Shown: positions 33,114 through 42,364 of the stretch, in pieces
Position numbering within the stretch: position 1 is the stretch's first letter
Layout of the letters: each line of letters opens with the position of its first letter
Assembly: GCF_008329645.1 (NCBI RefSeq)
Contig: NZ_CP043474.1
Location: 868,001-932,000, forward strand
Direction of reading: 5' to 3'
Length of the DNA stretch: 64,000 bases
Source of the DNA: Mycolicibacterium grossiae
Lineage (GTDB): Bacteria; Actinomycetota; Actinomycetes; Mycobacteriales; Mycobacteriaceae
Position numbers and translations under genes: made by a program
Notes under the pieces: generated by a model
Told to the model about the DNA's origin: nothing
The model's database searches: none
Seen by the model: the letters and a program-made list of their open reading frames with translations, nothing else

Positions 33114-34312
33114 CGTTCGGCGACGGCGCCGACGACGCCGCACTGCGCGACGCGTGGGGCGATTTCTGCGATCGGCTCAAGGCCGCGGGCGACGCCGCCT
33201 TCAAGGACGCCAACCCCGACTCGCAGCGCGCGGACGCCTTCCGCTTCCTCACCCAGAACTTGGGCCAGGCCTTCGATCTCGCCCTGGAGACCCGCGACAC
33301 CCGGTATCCGATGATCCACCCGTTCTGCGGGCCGACCCGCAAGCTCGGCGGCGACTGCGCCGACTTCACCTACCACCAGGCGTGGATCGACGGCTCGTCC
33401 ACCTACCGCATCACCGGCACGCGCGGCACCGCCCCCTTCCTCAACGTCACCGTGCAGGGCGCGCGGCCCGACGGCCCCGGCGTGCTGCACGAACCCTTCG
33501 GCGACGTCCCCGAGGCCAACCTGTTCGGCCACCAGCTCTCGACGTCCCCCGACGGCACCGTCGAGCTGTTCGTCGGTGGGCCGCCGCGCGCGACGGACTG
33601 GCTGCCCACCACACCGGAAAGCCGAAAGCTGTTCATTCGTCAGGGTTTCGACCGCTGGGACGAGACGCCGGCCCGGCTGTCGATCGAGCGGGTCGACATG
33701 GCCGCGCCGCGCCCGCTGCCGGACCCCGACGCGCTGATCGACGCGATGGCATGGGCCGGCGACTTCGTCACCGGTCTGATGACGGACTGGCCGGAGTTCC
33801 CCTTCACCCACGGCGGCGTCGACGCCGAGCATCCGAACGCCTTCCCCGCGCTGACCGACGCCGCGGGTGACGCCCGGCGCGGCCGTGCCGCGGTGAACAT
33901 GCACTGGGTGCTGCGCCCCGACGAGGCGCTCGTCGTGGAGTTCGACGCACACGACGGGCTGTGGAACCTGACGAACATGGGTGCGTTCTTCACCAGCATG
34001 GATTACCTGTACCGGCCGGTGAGCTACACGCCGAGCCGGACCGCCGTCGACGGCGACGGCCGGGTGCGGATGGTGCTTGCCCACACCGACCCCGGCGTCG
34101 CCAACTGGCTGGACACCCAGGGCTTAGAGCGCGGCAACCTCACCTATCGGCACATGCTGGCGGGTCACCCGGTGCCGCTGACGACCCGGCTGGTGCGGCA
34201 CGCCGAGCTGGACGCGGCACTGCCCGCCCACACCGCGCGCGTGACACCGGCCGAGCGCACGGCACGAATGTGGGAGCGCTACAACGGTATTCGCCAGCGG
34301 TACGGAATCTGA
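33110..34312 (+). CDS. DUF1214-like protein
   Basis: This encodes 400 residues with no signal peptide. The C-terminal part (HWVLRPDEALVVEFDAHDGLWNLTNMGAFFTSMDYLYRPVSYTPSR) and TDPGVANWLDTQGLERGNLTYR resemble DUF1214-type beta-rich proteins that mycobacteria often encode beside lipid or steroid catabolic genes. The N-terminal third is helical (LRDAWGDFCDRLKAAGD). The GTG overlaps the isomerase stop (GTGA). It ends one base before the 3' end of the opposing tRNA-Ser. Function unknown. Confidence 0.7.
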   Translation: MTFGDGADDAALRDAWGDFCDRLKAAGDAAFKDANPDSQRADAFRFLTQNLGQAFDLALETRDTRYPMIHPFCGPTRKLGGDCADFTYHQAWIDGSSTYRITGTRGTAPFLNVTVQGARPDGPGVLHEPFGDVPEANLFGHQLSTSPDGTVELFVGGPPRATDWLPTTPESRKLFIRQGFDRWDETPARLSIERVDMAAPRPLPDPDALIDAMAWAGDFVTGLMTDWPEFPFTHGGVDAEHPNAFPALTDAAGDARRGRAAVNMHWVLRPDEALVVEFDAHDGLWNLTNMGAFFTSMDYLYRPVSYTPSRTAVDGDGRVRMVLAHTDPGVANWLDTQGLERGNLTYRHMLAGHPVPLTTRLVRHAELDAALPAHTARVTPAERTARMWERYNGIRQRYGI

Positions 34313-34313
34313 C

Positions 34314-34403
34314 TGGCGGTGGCGGAGGGATTTGAACCCCCGGACGGTGTTAGCCGTCTCTCGCTTTCAAGGCGAGTGCATTAGGCCGCTCTGCCACGCC
34401 ACC
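34314..34403 (-). tRNA. tRNA-Ser (anticodon TGA)
   Basis: On the minus strand this 90-base class II tRNA has acceptor GGTGGCG/CGCCACC, loop CTTGAAA (anticodon TGA), a long variable arm and T arm GGTTCAAATCC. CCA is encoded. Its acceptor and T arm are nearly identical to tRNA-Ser(CGA) at 7725-7815. Confidence 0.95.
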
Positions 34404-34422
34404 GTCGACCAGCCTAGGGCGT

Positions 34423-34935
34423 CTAGACCCGGCCGAGCCTCGCGGGTGCGCCGTCGGCGCGCAGGCCCTCGCCGATCCGGCGGCAGTTCTCCCCCATGGC
34501 CGCGATCTGGGTGCGCGACAGCTTGGCGAGGAAGTGGGCCCGCACCCCGTCGCCGTAGGTCGCCAACGCCTCCTGCAGCCGGGCGCGGCCCTGCGGCGTG
34601 ATGGTCGCCAGCACGCCGCGTCCATCGTCCGGACTCAAACAGCGCCGCACCAGCTCCTGAGACTCGAGCCGGTGGATCTGCCGCGTCACCCTGCTCGGCA
34701 ACGACATCAGCTCGTCGGCCAGGTCCCCCATCCTGGCGCACCCCTGGTCGGACTTGTCCAGGATGTCGAGCAGTCGGACGTCGTTGAGCGTCAGGTGGTG
34801 CGTCTCCACCAGGGATTTGTTGAGCGTCGCGTACAGCCGCAGCGCGGCGTCGAGAAAGTTTTGCCACGATCGTTGTTCGGCGATGTCGAGCCCGGGCGTG
34901 GCACTCGCGGTTCGCCCTGCAATCATCCCCTCCAT
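34423..34935 (-). CDS. MarR family transcriptional regulator
   Basis: This encodes 170 residues (167 from the Met at 34926). The winged helix-turn-helix is clear: LTLNDVRLLDILDKSDQGCARMGDLADELMSLPSRVTRQIHRLESQELVRRCLSPDDGRGVLATITPQGRARLQEAL. It is divergent, by 46 bases, from the quinone-oxidoreductase gene, which is a natural candidate target. The ligand is unknown. Confidence 0.85.
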   Translation of the reverse strand: MEGMIAGRTASATPGLDIAEQRSWQNFLDAALRLYATLNKSLVETHHLTLNDVRLLDILDKSDQGCARMGDLADELMSLPSRVTRQIHRLESQELVRRCLSPDDGRGVLATITPQGRARLQEALATYGDGVRAHFLAKLSRTQIAAMGENCRRIGEGLRADGAPARLGRV

Positions 34936-34967
34936 GGCGCCATATTAGGCCCGTGAGCTGCACGGAG

Positions 34968-34973
34968 TAGCGT
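34968..34973 (+). promoter_or_regulatory. -10 box for the quinone-oxidoreductase gene
   Basis: TAGCGT (TANNNT) ends eight bases before the ATG at 34982, suggesting a leaderless mRNA. The divergent MarR gene begins at 34935, so this interval is a possible MarR operator region. Confidence 0.45.
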
Positions 34974-34981
34974 TATGGACC

Positions 34982-35956
34982 ATGCGTGCCATCGTCGTCG
35001 AATCCCCGTCTGACCTGCGCTGGCAGGACGTCGGAGATGTCGCAGCTCAGTCCGGCCAGGTGGTGATCGAGGTCGTCGCCGCCGGCGTGAACCGCGCCGA
35101 TCTGCTGCAGGCCGCAGGCAACTATCCGCCCCCGAAGGGGGCCAGCGAGGTGCTGGGCCTGGAGGTCTCCGGGCGCATCGCCGAGGTGGGCCCGGACGTT
35201 GCCGGCTGGACGGTGGGCCAACCGGTGTGCGCGTTGCTGGCCGGCGGCGGGTACGCCGAGCGGGTGGCGGTGCCCGCCGCGCAGGTGATGCCGGTGCCCG
35301 ACGGCGTCGAGCTGCACCAGGCCGCGGCGCTGCCCGAGGTGGCCTGCACGGTGTGGTCCAACCTCGTGATGACCGCCGGTCTGCGCGAGGGGCACCTACT
35401 GCTGGTGCACGGCGGCGCCAGCGGGATCGGCACGCATGCCGTGCAGGTCGCGCACGCACTCGGCTGCCGCGTGGCGGTCACCGCCGGATCGGCCGAGAAG
35501 CTCGCGCTGTGCCGCGATCTCGGCGCCGACCTCACCATCAACTACCGCGACGAGGACTTCGTGGCGCGGATCGCCGAGGCCGGCGGCGCCGACGTCGTCC
35601 TCGACATCATGGGAGCGTCCTACCTCGACCGCAACGTCGACGCGCTCGCACCCGACGGCCGCCTGGTGATCATCGGCTTCCAGGGTGGGATCAAGGCCGA
35701 ACTCAACATCGGCAAGCTGCTCGCCAAGCGCGCCGGCGTCATCGCCACGGGGCTGCGGATGCGGCCGGTCGACGGGCCGTCGGGCAAGGGCGCCATCGTC
35801 GACGAGGTGGTCGAGCGGGTGTGGCCGATGGTCGCCGACGGTCGGGTGCGTCCCATCGTCGGCGCGGACGTGCCGATCACCGACGCCGCCGAGGCGCACC
35901 GCATGCTCGACGCCGGCGAGGTCGCCGGGAAGATCCTGCTGCACATCGCCGACTGA
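34982..35956 (+). CDS. NADPH:quinone oxidoreductase-like zinc-free MDR protein (Rv3777-like)
   Basis: This encodes 324 residues of the medium-chain dehydrogenase fold. VNRADLLQAAGNYPPPKGASEVLGLEVSG is the quinone-reductase signature, HGGASGIGTHAVQVAHALGCRVAVTAGSAEK is the NADPH Rossmann region, and the usual zinc-ligand cysteines are absent. The C-terminus PITDAAEAHRMLDAGEVAGKILLHI is typical of PIG3-type enzymes. It is convergent with the aminotransferase-like gene. Substrate unknown. Confidence 0.87.
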   Translation: MRAIVVESPSDLRWQDVGDVAAQSGQVVIEVVAAGVNRADLLQAAGNYPPPKGASEVLGLEVSGRIAEVGPDVAGWTVGQPVCALLAGGGYAERVAVPAAQVMPVPDGVELHQAAALPEVACTVWSNLVMTAGLREGHLLLVHGGASGIGTHAVQVAHALGCRVAVTAGSAEKLALCRDLGADLTINYRDEDFVARIAEAGGADVVLDIMGASYLDRNVDALAPDGRLVIIGFQGGIKAELNIGKLLAKRAGVIATGLRMRPVDGPSGKGAIVDEVVERVWPMVADGRVRPIVGADVPITDAAEAHRMLDAGEVAGKILLHIAD

Positions 35957-35974
35957 CGACCGGCTGGAGCGGCG

Positions 35975-37180
35975 TCAGCCGAAGGACGCCAGCGCGCGGA
36001 CCAGCTGGTCCACCTCGGCCATCGTCGTGTAGTGCGCGAGACCGATGGTGACCGCGCCGCCGATGTCGTTGACGCCGATGACGTCGAGCACCCGCGAGGT
36101 CGTGTTCTCCACGGCCAGCACGCCGTTGTCGGCGAGCCGCTGGATGACGCGCTCGGCGGGGACGCCGTGCACGGCCAGGCTCAGCACCGGGATGCGGTCC
36201 TCGGGCTGGCCGATCACCATCACCAGCGGCAGCGAGCGCAGCGCCGCCAGCAGGTAGTCGAACAGCCGGTCCATGTACGCCGCCGCCGAGCGCATCGACA
36301 CCGCCAGGCGCTCGCGCCGGGTACCGACCGCCGTCTCGTCCAGGTTGGCCAGGTACTCGATGCTGGCCACGACGCCGGCGAGCATGCCGTACTGGTGGGC
36401 GCCTACCTCGAGCCGTGCGGCGCCGGTGGCGAGCGGATCGAGCGCGACCGAACCGAAGCCGTTGATGAGCGCCGGGTCGCGGAACACCAGCGCGCCGATC
36501 GGCGGGCCGCCCCACGCGACGGCGTTGACGGCCACCACGTCGGCCTCGACCTCGTCGACGTCCAGCAGCCGGTAGGGCGCGGCGGCGGAGTGGTCGACGA
36601 CCACCAGCCCGCTGTTCTCGTGCACCAGTTTGGTGACGGCCCGGAGATCGGTGACCGTGCCGAGCGACGACGACGCCGACGTGATGGCCACCATGCGGGT
36701 CGGCTTGGAGACCAGGCTCTCCCACTGCCAGGTGGGCAGCTCGCCGGTCTCGATGTCGACCTCGGCCCACTTCACCTTCGCGCCGTAACGGTTCGCGGCG
36801 CGCAGCCACGGCGCGATGTTGGCCTCGTCGTCGAGCCGGGTGACCACCACCTCGTACCCGAGGCCCACCCGCGACGACGCCGCGTCGGCCAGCGACGTCA
36901 GCAGGATCGCACGGTCGGCGCCGAGCACCACCCCGCGCGGGTCCCCGCCGACGAGGTCGGCGACGGCCTGGCGCGCTGCGGCGAGGACCGCGGCGCTGCG
37001 CTTGGCGGCGGGATGCGGGCCGATGTCGGTGGTCATCGAGCCGCGGAAGGCGGTCGAGACCGTCGTCGCCACCGAGTCCGGCAGCAACATTCCATAGGGC
37101 GCGTCGAAGTGCACCCATCCATCGCCCAGCGACGGGTGCAGGCCACGCACCCGGGCGACGTCGTATGCCATGCCAGCCAC
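35975..37180 (-). CDS. Class V aminotransferase-like protein lacking the PLP lysine (Rv3778c-like)
   Basis: This encodes 401 residues of the cysteine desulfurase/class V fold. [30 protein letters not shown] (Asp196, the PLP-ring partner) and [18 protein letters not shown] fit the fold. The segment expected to read SxHKxxGPxG is instead [16 protein letters not shown] (about 218-232), with Ala222 where the Schiff-base lysine should be. The gene therefore may encode a non-classical or inactive enzyme. It is divergent from the 654-residue membrane protein gene; the ATG choice leaves a clear 100-base interval. An ATG nine bases later is possible. Confidence 0.82.
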   Translation of the reverse strand: MAGMAYDVARVRGLHPSLGDGWVHFDAPYGMLLPDSVATTVSTAFRGSMTTDIGPHPAAKRSAAVLAAARQAVADLVGGDPRGVVLGADRAILLTSLADAASSRVGLGYEVVVTRLDDEANIAPWLRAANRYGAKVKWAEVDIETGELPTWQWESLVSKPTRMVAITSASSSLGTVTDLRAVTKLVHENSGLVVVDHSAAAPYRLLDVDEVEADVVAVNAVAWGGPPIGALVFRDPALINGFGSVALDPLATGAARLEVGAHQYGMLAGVVASIEYLANLDETAVGTRRERLAVSMRSAAAYMDRLFDYLLAALRSLPLVMVIGQPEDRIPVLSLAVHGVPAERVIQRLADNGVLAVENTTSRVLDVIGVNDIGGAVTIGLAHYTTMAEVDQLVRALASFG

Positions 37181-37280
37181 CTTCGAGCGATTGAGTGCCG
37201 CTACCCATGGCGATGTCGTGGACGACCCTTGACGCCCACGCCTCGCCGATCCGGGTTACCTGGGCAGCCATACTAGTGCA

Positions 37281-39245
37281 GTGACCTTGGCGGCCGGAGT
37301 GCTAGTGGCATGGCTGTTGCTGGTGCTCCCGGGGACCATCGTGGCCCGTGCGGCGCAGCTAACCTGGCCAGTCGCAATCGCCGTGGCACCCCCACTGACC
37401 TACGGCGTGGTGGCCTTCGCCGTCCTTCCCTTCGGCGCCCTCGGCGTGCCGTGGAACGGGTGGACCGCGCTGGCCGCGCTGCTCGTCGTCGTGATCGTGG
37501 TCACAGCACTGCAACTGCTGCTGGCTCGCGTGACGGTGCGCGACGTCGCCGACCGGGCGATGCGGCGCGGCCCCGCACTGGTCGTCGCGGCCGGCGTGGC
37601 GCTCGGCGCACTGCTGATCGGCGTGGCAGCACTCCACGGCGTGCAGAACTGGCAAAGCGTCCCCAGCAACTGGGACTCCGTCTGGCACGCCAACACCGTC
37701 CGGTTCATCGTCGAGACCGGACAGGCCTCGCCGACACACATGGGCGAGCTGCGCAACGTCGAGACGCACGACGCCCTGTACTACCCATCGGTCTTCCACG
37801 CGCTCGCCGCCCTGCAGTGCCAGCTGACCGGCGCGGCCGCCACGACGGCGTACACGCTGGCCTCGTTGATCGCGGCGGTGTGGCTCTTCCCGGTGAGCGC
37901 GGCCGCGCTCACCTGGCACCTGCTGCGCCCGCGCCTGGACGACCAATGGCGCGTCGCGGGCAGCGCCGCGGCCGCCGCGGCGCTCGCGGCGTCGTTCACC
38001 GCGCTGCCCTACGTCGAGTTCGACACCGCGTCCATGCCGAACCTGGTGGCCTACGGCATCGCCGTTCCGGCCATGGTGCTGATCGCGTCGGCGGTGCGGC
38101 ACCGCAACCGCATCCCGTTGGCCGTGCTCGCGCTGCTCGGCGTCTTCTCGGTGCACATCACCGGAGGCGTCGTCGCCGTGACGTTCGTGGTGGCCTGGTG
38201 GCTCTGCGAGGGCCTGTGGCGCCCGGCGTTCGGCCGGGTGCGGGACTTCGTCAGCCTGGCGCTCATCGCCGTGCCGACCGTGGTGCTGCTGCTGCCCCAG
38301 TTCGTCGGCGTGCTGGCCCAAGCCGAGATCATCGCCGGTCACGCCTTCGTCACCCACGAGGGCAAGAAGCGCGCGCTGTTCGACGCCGTGGTCCAGCACA
38401 CCCGCCACCTCAACGACTTCCCGATCCAGAACGCGTTGATCCTGCTGGCCGGACTCGGCGGGGCCTACCTGCTGGTCCGCCGCATCTGGTGGCCGCTGGC
38501 GGTGTGGGCGCTGCTGGTCGTGTCGATCGTGCACTCCTCGGCGCCGTTCGGCGGCCCGCTCGGCACCATCACCGGGACCTACAGCGACCTGTTCTACAGC
38601 GATCCCCGCCGGCTCTCCGCGGTGGTGACCATGCTGCTGGCGCCGATGGCCGGGACCGCGCTGTACCTGGGCACGGCGTTCGTCGTCGACCGGGCGAGAC
38701 GCCGGCTGCCGGACGTCGGTCCCCGGGTGTGGACCGGCGCGACGGCCGCCGTGCTCATCGTCGTCACCGTCGGGCTGGCCTGGCACTATCTGCCGCGCAA
38801 CCGGTACCTGTTCTTCGAGAAGTACGACCGGGTGATCGTCGACGCCAAGGACCTCGACGCGTTCGCGTACCTGGCGACGCTGCCGGACGCCCGCGACACC
38901 CTGATCGGCAACGCCAACACCGACGGCACCGCCTGGATGTACGCCGTGGCGGGGCTGCATCCGCTGTGGACGCACTACGACTACCCGCAGCAGCAGGGCC
39001 CGGGGTATCACCGCTTCGTCTTCTGGGCCTACGCCGACGACGCCGACACCGACCCGCGGGTGGCCGAGGCGGTGCGCGCGCTGAACATCCGGTACGTGCT
39101 GACCAGCACGCCGGTGGTGCGAGGGTTCGTCATGCCCGACGGGTTAGTGTCGCTAGACCGGTCGCGGTCGTGGAAGAAGATCTACGACAACGGCGAGGAC
39201 CGCATCTACGAGTGGCAGGGGACGAATGCCCCGGCGGCTCGTTAG
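37281..39245 (+). CDS. Polytopic membrane protein, Rv3779-like GT-C-type glycosyltransferase candidate
   Basis: This encodes 654 residues with about eleven to thirteen membrane helices and an extracytoplasmic C-terminal domain (ANTDGTAWMYAVAGLHPLWTHYDYPQQQGPGYHRF). A first large loop holds NWDSVWHANTVRFIVETGQASPTHMGELRNVE, with acidic residues placed as in GT-C enzymes. From memory, Rv3779 has been linked to polyprenyl-phosphomannose synthesis for mannolipids; direct evidence for this protein is lacking. It starts the run of cell-wall genes. Start GTG is just upstream of the first helix. Confidence 0.75.
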   Translation: MTLAAGVLVAWLLLVLPGTIVARAAQLTWPVAIAVAPPLTYGVVAFAVLPFGALGVPWNGWTALAALLVVVIVVTALQLLLARVTVRDVADRAMRRGPALVVAAGVALGALLIGVAALHGVQNWQSVPSNWDSVWHANTVRFIVETGQASPTHMGELRNVETHDALYYPSVFHALAALQCQLTGAAATTAYTLASLIAAVWLFPVSAAALTWHLLRPRLDDQWRVAGSAAAAAALAASFTALPYVEFDTASMPNLVAYGIAVPAMVLIASAVRHRNRIPLAVLALLGVFSVHITGGVVAVTFVVAWWLCEGLWRPAFGRVRDFVSLALIAVPTVVLLLPQFVGVLAQAEIIAGHAFVTHEGKKRALFDAVVQHTRHLNDFPIQNALILLAGLGGAYLLVRRIWWPLAVWALLVVSIVHSSAPFGGPLGTITGTYSDLFYSDPRRLSAVVTMLLAPMAGTALYLGTAFVVDRARRRLPDVGPRVWTGATAAVLIVVTVGLAWHYLPRNRYLFFEKYDRVIVDAKDLDAFAYLATLPDARDTLIGNANTDGTAWMYAVAGLHPLWTHYDYPQQQGPGYHRFVFWAYADDADTDPRVAEAVRALNIRYVLTSTPVVRGFVMPDGLVSLDRSRSWKKIYDNGEDRIYEWQGTNAPAAR

Positions 39246-39275
39246 CACGCCTTTCGAGAGGGAATGCCGAGAGCC

Positions 39276-39779
39276 ATGACAACCGACGACAACGACTTCG
39301 AGGTCATCAGCGACGTCCCAGCCGAGCAGCGCGACGAGGACGGCAAGTCCCTGACCGACCTCGTCGAACAGCCGGCGAAGGTGATGCGCATCGGCACCAT
39401 GATCAAGCAGCTGCTCGAGGAGGTGCGCGCCGCTCCGCTCGACGAGGCGAGCCGGCACCGGCTGCGCGACATCCACCGCACCAGCATCCGCGAACTCGAG
39501 GACGGCCTGGCCCCGGAGCTGCGCGACGAACTCGAACGGCTGACGCTGCCGTTCGCCGAGGAGACCGTGCCGTCCGACGCCGAGCTGCGGATCGCGCAGG
39601 CGCAGCTGGTCGGCTGGCTCGAAGGTCTGTTCCACGGCATCCAGACCGCGCTGTTCGCCCAGCAGATGGCCGCGCGCCAGCAGCTCGAGCAGATGCGCCA
39701 GGGTGCGCTGCCGCCCGGGATGGCCGCACCCGGTCGCGGGCCCGGCGGGCCCGCCAGCGGGACCGGTCAGTACCTGTAG
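39276..39779 (+). CDS. bpa: Bacterial proteasome activator Bpa/PafE
   Basis: This encodes 167 residues (171 if the ATG at 39264 is used). The C-terminus is GQYL (164-167), the motif that docks into the proteasome alpha ring. The middle forms a four-helix bundle (VMRIGTMIKQLLEEVRAAPLDEASRHRLRDIHRTSIRELEDGL and DAELRIAQAQLVGWLEGLFHGIQTALFAQQMAARQQLEQM) that assembles into a ring. Bpa opens the 20S proteasome without ATP for unfolded substrates. It matches Rv3780 and lies directly before wzt. Confidence 0.9.
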   Translation: MTTDDNDFEVISDVPAEQRDEDGKSLTDLVEQPAKVMRIGTMIKQLLEEVRAAPLDEASRHRLRDIHRTSIRELEDGLAPELRDELERLTLPFAEETVPSDAELRIAQAQLVGWLEGLFHGIQTALFAQQMAARQQLEQMRQGALPPGMAAPGRGPGGPASGTGQYL

Positions 39780-39788
39780 GCGTCATCG

Positions 39789-40595
39789 GTGGAGCCACAC
39801 ATCTCGACCCAGAACGCGTGGGTGGAGTTCCCGATCTTCGACGCGAAGTCGCGGTCGCTGAAGAAGGCGTTCCTCGGCAAGGCGGGCGGCACCATCGGCC
39901 GCAACACGTCCAACGTCGTCGTCATCGAGGCCCTGCGCGACATCACCATGTCGCTGAAGATGGGTGACCGCGTCGGGCTCGTCGGCCACAACGGCGCCGG
40001 CAAGTCGACGCTGCTGCGCCTGCTGTCGGGCATCTACGAGCCGACGCGCGGCTCGGCCACCGTGCACGGCCGGGTGGCGCCGGTGTTCGACCTCGGCGTC
40101 GGGATGGACCCGGAGATCTCGGGTTTCGAGAACATCATCATCCGGGGGCTGTTCCTCGGGCAGACGCGCAAGCAGATGCTGGCCAAGGTCGACGAGATCG
40201 CCGAGTTCACCGAACTCGGCGAGTACCTGTCGATGCCGCTGCGCACGTATTCCACCGGCATGCGGGTGCGGCTCGCGATGGGCGTGGTCACCAGCATCGA
40301 CCCGGAGATCCTGCTGCTCGACGAGGGCATCGGCGCCGTCGACGCCGAGTTCATGAAGAAGGCGCGCACCCGGCTGCAGGATCTGGTGGCCCGGTCGGGG
40401 ATCCTGGTGTTCGCCAGCCACTCCAACGAATTCCTCGCCCAGCTGTGCGACACCGCGATGTGGGTGGACCACGGCACCATCAAGATGACCGGCGGCATCG
40501 AGGAGATCGTCCGCGCGTACGAGGGCGAGGACGCGGCCCGCCACGTCCGCGAGGTGATCGAGGAGAACAGTCGGTGGGACGCGCCGCGTGGCTAA
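39789..40595 (+). CDS. wzt: Galactan ABC exporter ATPase (Wzt, Rv3781-like)
   Basis: This encodes 268 residues. Walker A is GHNGAGKST (66-74); the signature YSTGMRVRLAMGV and Walker B EILLLDEGIGAVD are complete, with the switch His in FASHS. The sequence matches O-antigen/teichoic-acid exporter ATPases, without a C-terminal carbohydrate-binding domain. With Wzm it is thought to flip the lipid-linked galactan precursor of arabinogalactan across the membrane. It overlaps glfT1 by eight bases, in the order wzt-glfT1-wzm. Confidence 0.9.
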   Translation: MEPHISTQNAWVEFPIFDAKSRSLKKAFLGKAGGTIGRNTSNVVVIEALRDITMSLKMGDRVGLVGHNGAGKSTLLRLLSGIYEPTRGSATVHGRVAPVFDLGVGMDPEISGFENIIIRGLFLGQTRKQMLAKVDEIAEFTELGEYLSMPLRTYSTGMRVRLAMGVVTSIDPEILLLDEGIGAVDAEFMKKARTRLQDLVARSGILVFASHSNEFLAQLCDTAMWVDHGTIKMTGGIEEIVRAYEGEDAARHVREVIEENSRWDAPRG

Positions 40596-41511
40596 TGTCA
40601 TCGCGGTGGTGGTCACCCACCGACGGGTGGAGCTGCTGGCGCGGTCGCTCGCGGCGGTGTGCGGTCAGGACCGCGCCCCCGACCACCTGATCGTCGTCGA
40701 CAACGACGCCGACCCCGCCGTCGCCGACCTCGTTGCGGCGCAGTCGGTTCCGAGCACGTACGTCGGGTCGCAGCGCAACCTCGGCGGTGCCGGCGGCTTC
40801 GCGCTGGGCATGCTGCACGCGCTCGCGCTCGGCGCGGACTGGGTGTGGTTGGCCGACGACGACGGCCGGCCGGCCGACGCGTCGGTGCTCGGCACGCTGC
40901 TGGGCTGCGCGGACCGGCACGGGTTGGCTCAGGTGTCGCCGATGGTGTGCGACATGGACGACCCGACGCGGCTGGCGTTTCCACTGCGCCGCGGGCTGGT
41001 GTGGCGGCGGCGCGTCGCGGAGCTGCGTGTGGAGGGCACGACGGCGAGCCGTCAATCGGGCACCGGCGATCTGCTGCCGGGGATCGCGTCGCTGTTCAAC
41101 GGGGCGCTGTTCCGCGCGTCGACGGTGGATGCCGTTGGCGTGCCGGACATCCGGTTGTTCGTGCGCGGTGACGAGGTGGACGTGCACCGCCGGCTGGTGC
41201 TGTCCGGGCTGCCGTTCGGCACGTGCCTGGACGCGGTGTACCTGCACCCGCAGGGAAGTGACGAGTTCAAGCCGATCCTCGGCGGGCGCATGCACACGCA
41301 GTACCCGGCCGACGACACCAAGCGGTACTTCACCTACCGCAACCGCGGCTATCTGCAGGCGCAGCGCGGCATGCGACGGCTGGTGCCCCAGGAGTGGCTG
41401 CGGTTCGGGTGGTTCTTCCTGGTGACGCAGCGCGACCCGGCCGGCTTCGCCGAGTGGATCCGGTTGCGGCGCTTGGGACGACGCGAGAAGTTCGGGAGTA
41501 GGACGACATGA
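40588..41511 (+). CDS. glfT1: Galactofuranosyltransferase GlfT1
   Basis: This encodes 307 residues of the GT2 family. The enzyme adds the first galactofuranose residues to the decaprenyl-linked rhamnosyl-GlcNAc unit, using UDP-Galf. The fold signatures are VVVTHRR...LIVVDND (donor site), NLGGAGGFALGM and the metal-binding ADDDG (Asp90-92); DEVDVHRRL supplies the later acceptor-side acids. It is translationally coupled to both exporter subunits, overlapping wzt by eight bases and wzm by four (ATGA). It corresponds to Rv3782. Confidence 0.9.
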   Translation: MANVIAVVVTHRRVELLARSLAAVCGQDRAPDHLIVVDNDADPAVADLVAAQSVPSTYVGSQRNLGGAGGFALGMLHALALGADWVWLADDDGRPADASVLGTLLGCADRHGLAQVSPMVCDMDDPTRLAFPLRRGLVWRRRVAELRVEGTTASRQSGTGDLLPGIASLFNGALFRASTVDAVGVPDIRLFVRGDEVDVHRRLVLSGLPFGTCLDAVYLHPQGSDEFKPILGGRMHTQYPADDTKRYFTYRNRGYLQAQRGMRRLVPQEWLRFGWFFLVTQRDPAGFAEWIRLRRLGRREKFGSRTT

Positions 41512-42338
41512 CGATCATCGACGCCGCCGCACAGTCCAAGACGATGGCGCGGGCGTGGGGCGACCTGACCGAGGGGTTCGGCAAGCGCGAGCTGTGGCTG
41601 CACCTGGGGTGGCAGGACATCAAGCAGCGCTACCGCCGCTCGGTGCTCGGGCCGATCTGGATCACCATCGCGACCGGCACCATGGCCGTCGCACTGGGTG
41701 GCCTGTACTCCAAGCTGTTCCACCTCGAACTCGCCGAGCACCTGCCCTACGTCACGCTCGGGCTGATCATCTGGAACCTGATCAACGCCGCGATCCTCGA
41801 GGGCGCCGACGTGTTCGTCGCCAACGAGGGACTGATCAAGCAGCTGCCGACGCCACTGTCGGTGCACGTTTACCGGCTGGTGTGGCGGCAGGTGATCCTG
41901 TTCGCGCACAACATCATCATCTTCGTCGTGATCGCCATCATCTTCCCGCAGCCGTGGAAGTGGACCGACCTCGCGGTGATCCCGGCGCTCGCGCTGCTCG
42001 TGCTGAACTGCGTGTGGGTGGCGCTGTGCTTCGGCATCCTCGCCACGCGGTACCGCGACATCAGCCCGCTGCTGTTCAGCCTGGTGCAGCTGCTCTTCTA
42101 CATGACGCCGATCATCTGGAACGACCAGACGCTGCGCAGCCAGGGCGCCGGCGGGTGGGCCAAGGTCATCGAGTTCAACCCGCTGCTGCACTACGTCGAC
42201 ATCGTCCGGGCACCACTGCTCGGCGACGACCAGGAGCTGCACCACTGGGTGGTGGTGATCGCGCTGACCGTCATCGGCTGGACCGTCACGGCGTTCGCCA
42301 TGCGGCAGTACCGGGCGCGCGTGCCGTACTGGGTGTAG
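41508..42338 (+). CDS. wzm: Galactan ABC exporter permease (Wzm, Rv3783-like)
   Basis: This encodes 276 residues with six membrane helices. DIKQRYRRSVLGPIWITIATGTMAVALGGLYSKLF is the hallmark N-terminal stretch of ABC-2 polysaccharide exporters, and LATRYRDISPLLFSLVQLLFYMTPIIW follows. It ends RARVPYWV. It forms the channel for Wzt. After it, at 42374, the arabinogalactan gene run is broken by a 13E12/HNH gene and four further unrelated genes. Confidence 0.9.
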   Translation: MTIIDAAAQSKTMARAWGDLTEGFGKRELWLHLGWQDIKQRYRRSVLGPIWITIATGTMAVALGGLYSKLFHLELAEHLPYVTLGLIIWNLINAAILEGADVFVANEGLIKQLPTPLSVHVYRLVWRQVILFAHNIIIFVVIAIIFPQPWKWTDLAVIPALALLVLNCVWVALCFGILATRYRDISPLLFSLVQLLFYMTPIIWNDQTLRSQGAGGWAKVIEFNPLLHYVDIVRAPLLGDDQELHHWVVVIALTVIGWTVTAFAMRQYRARVPYWV

Positions 42339-42364
42339 CCGATGTGTCGGAGGTTCGACATAGA

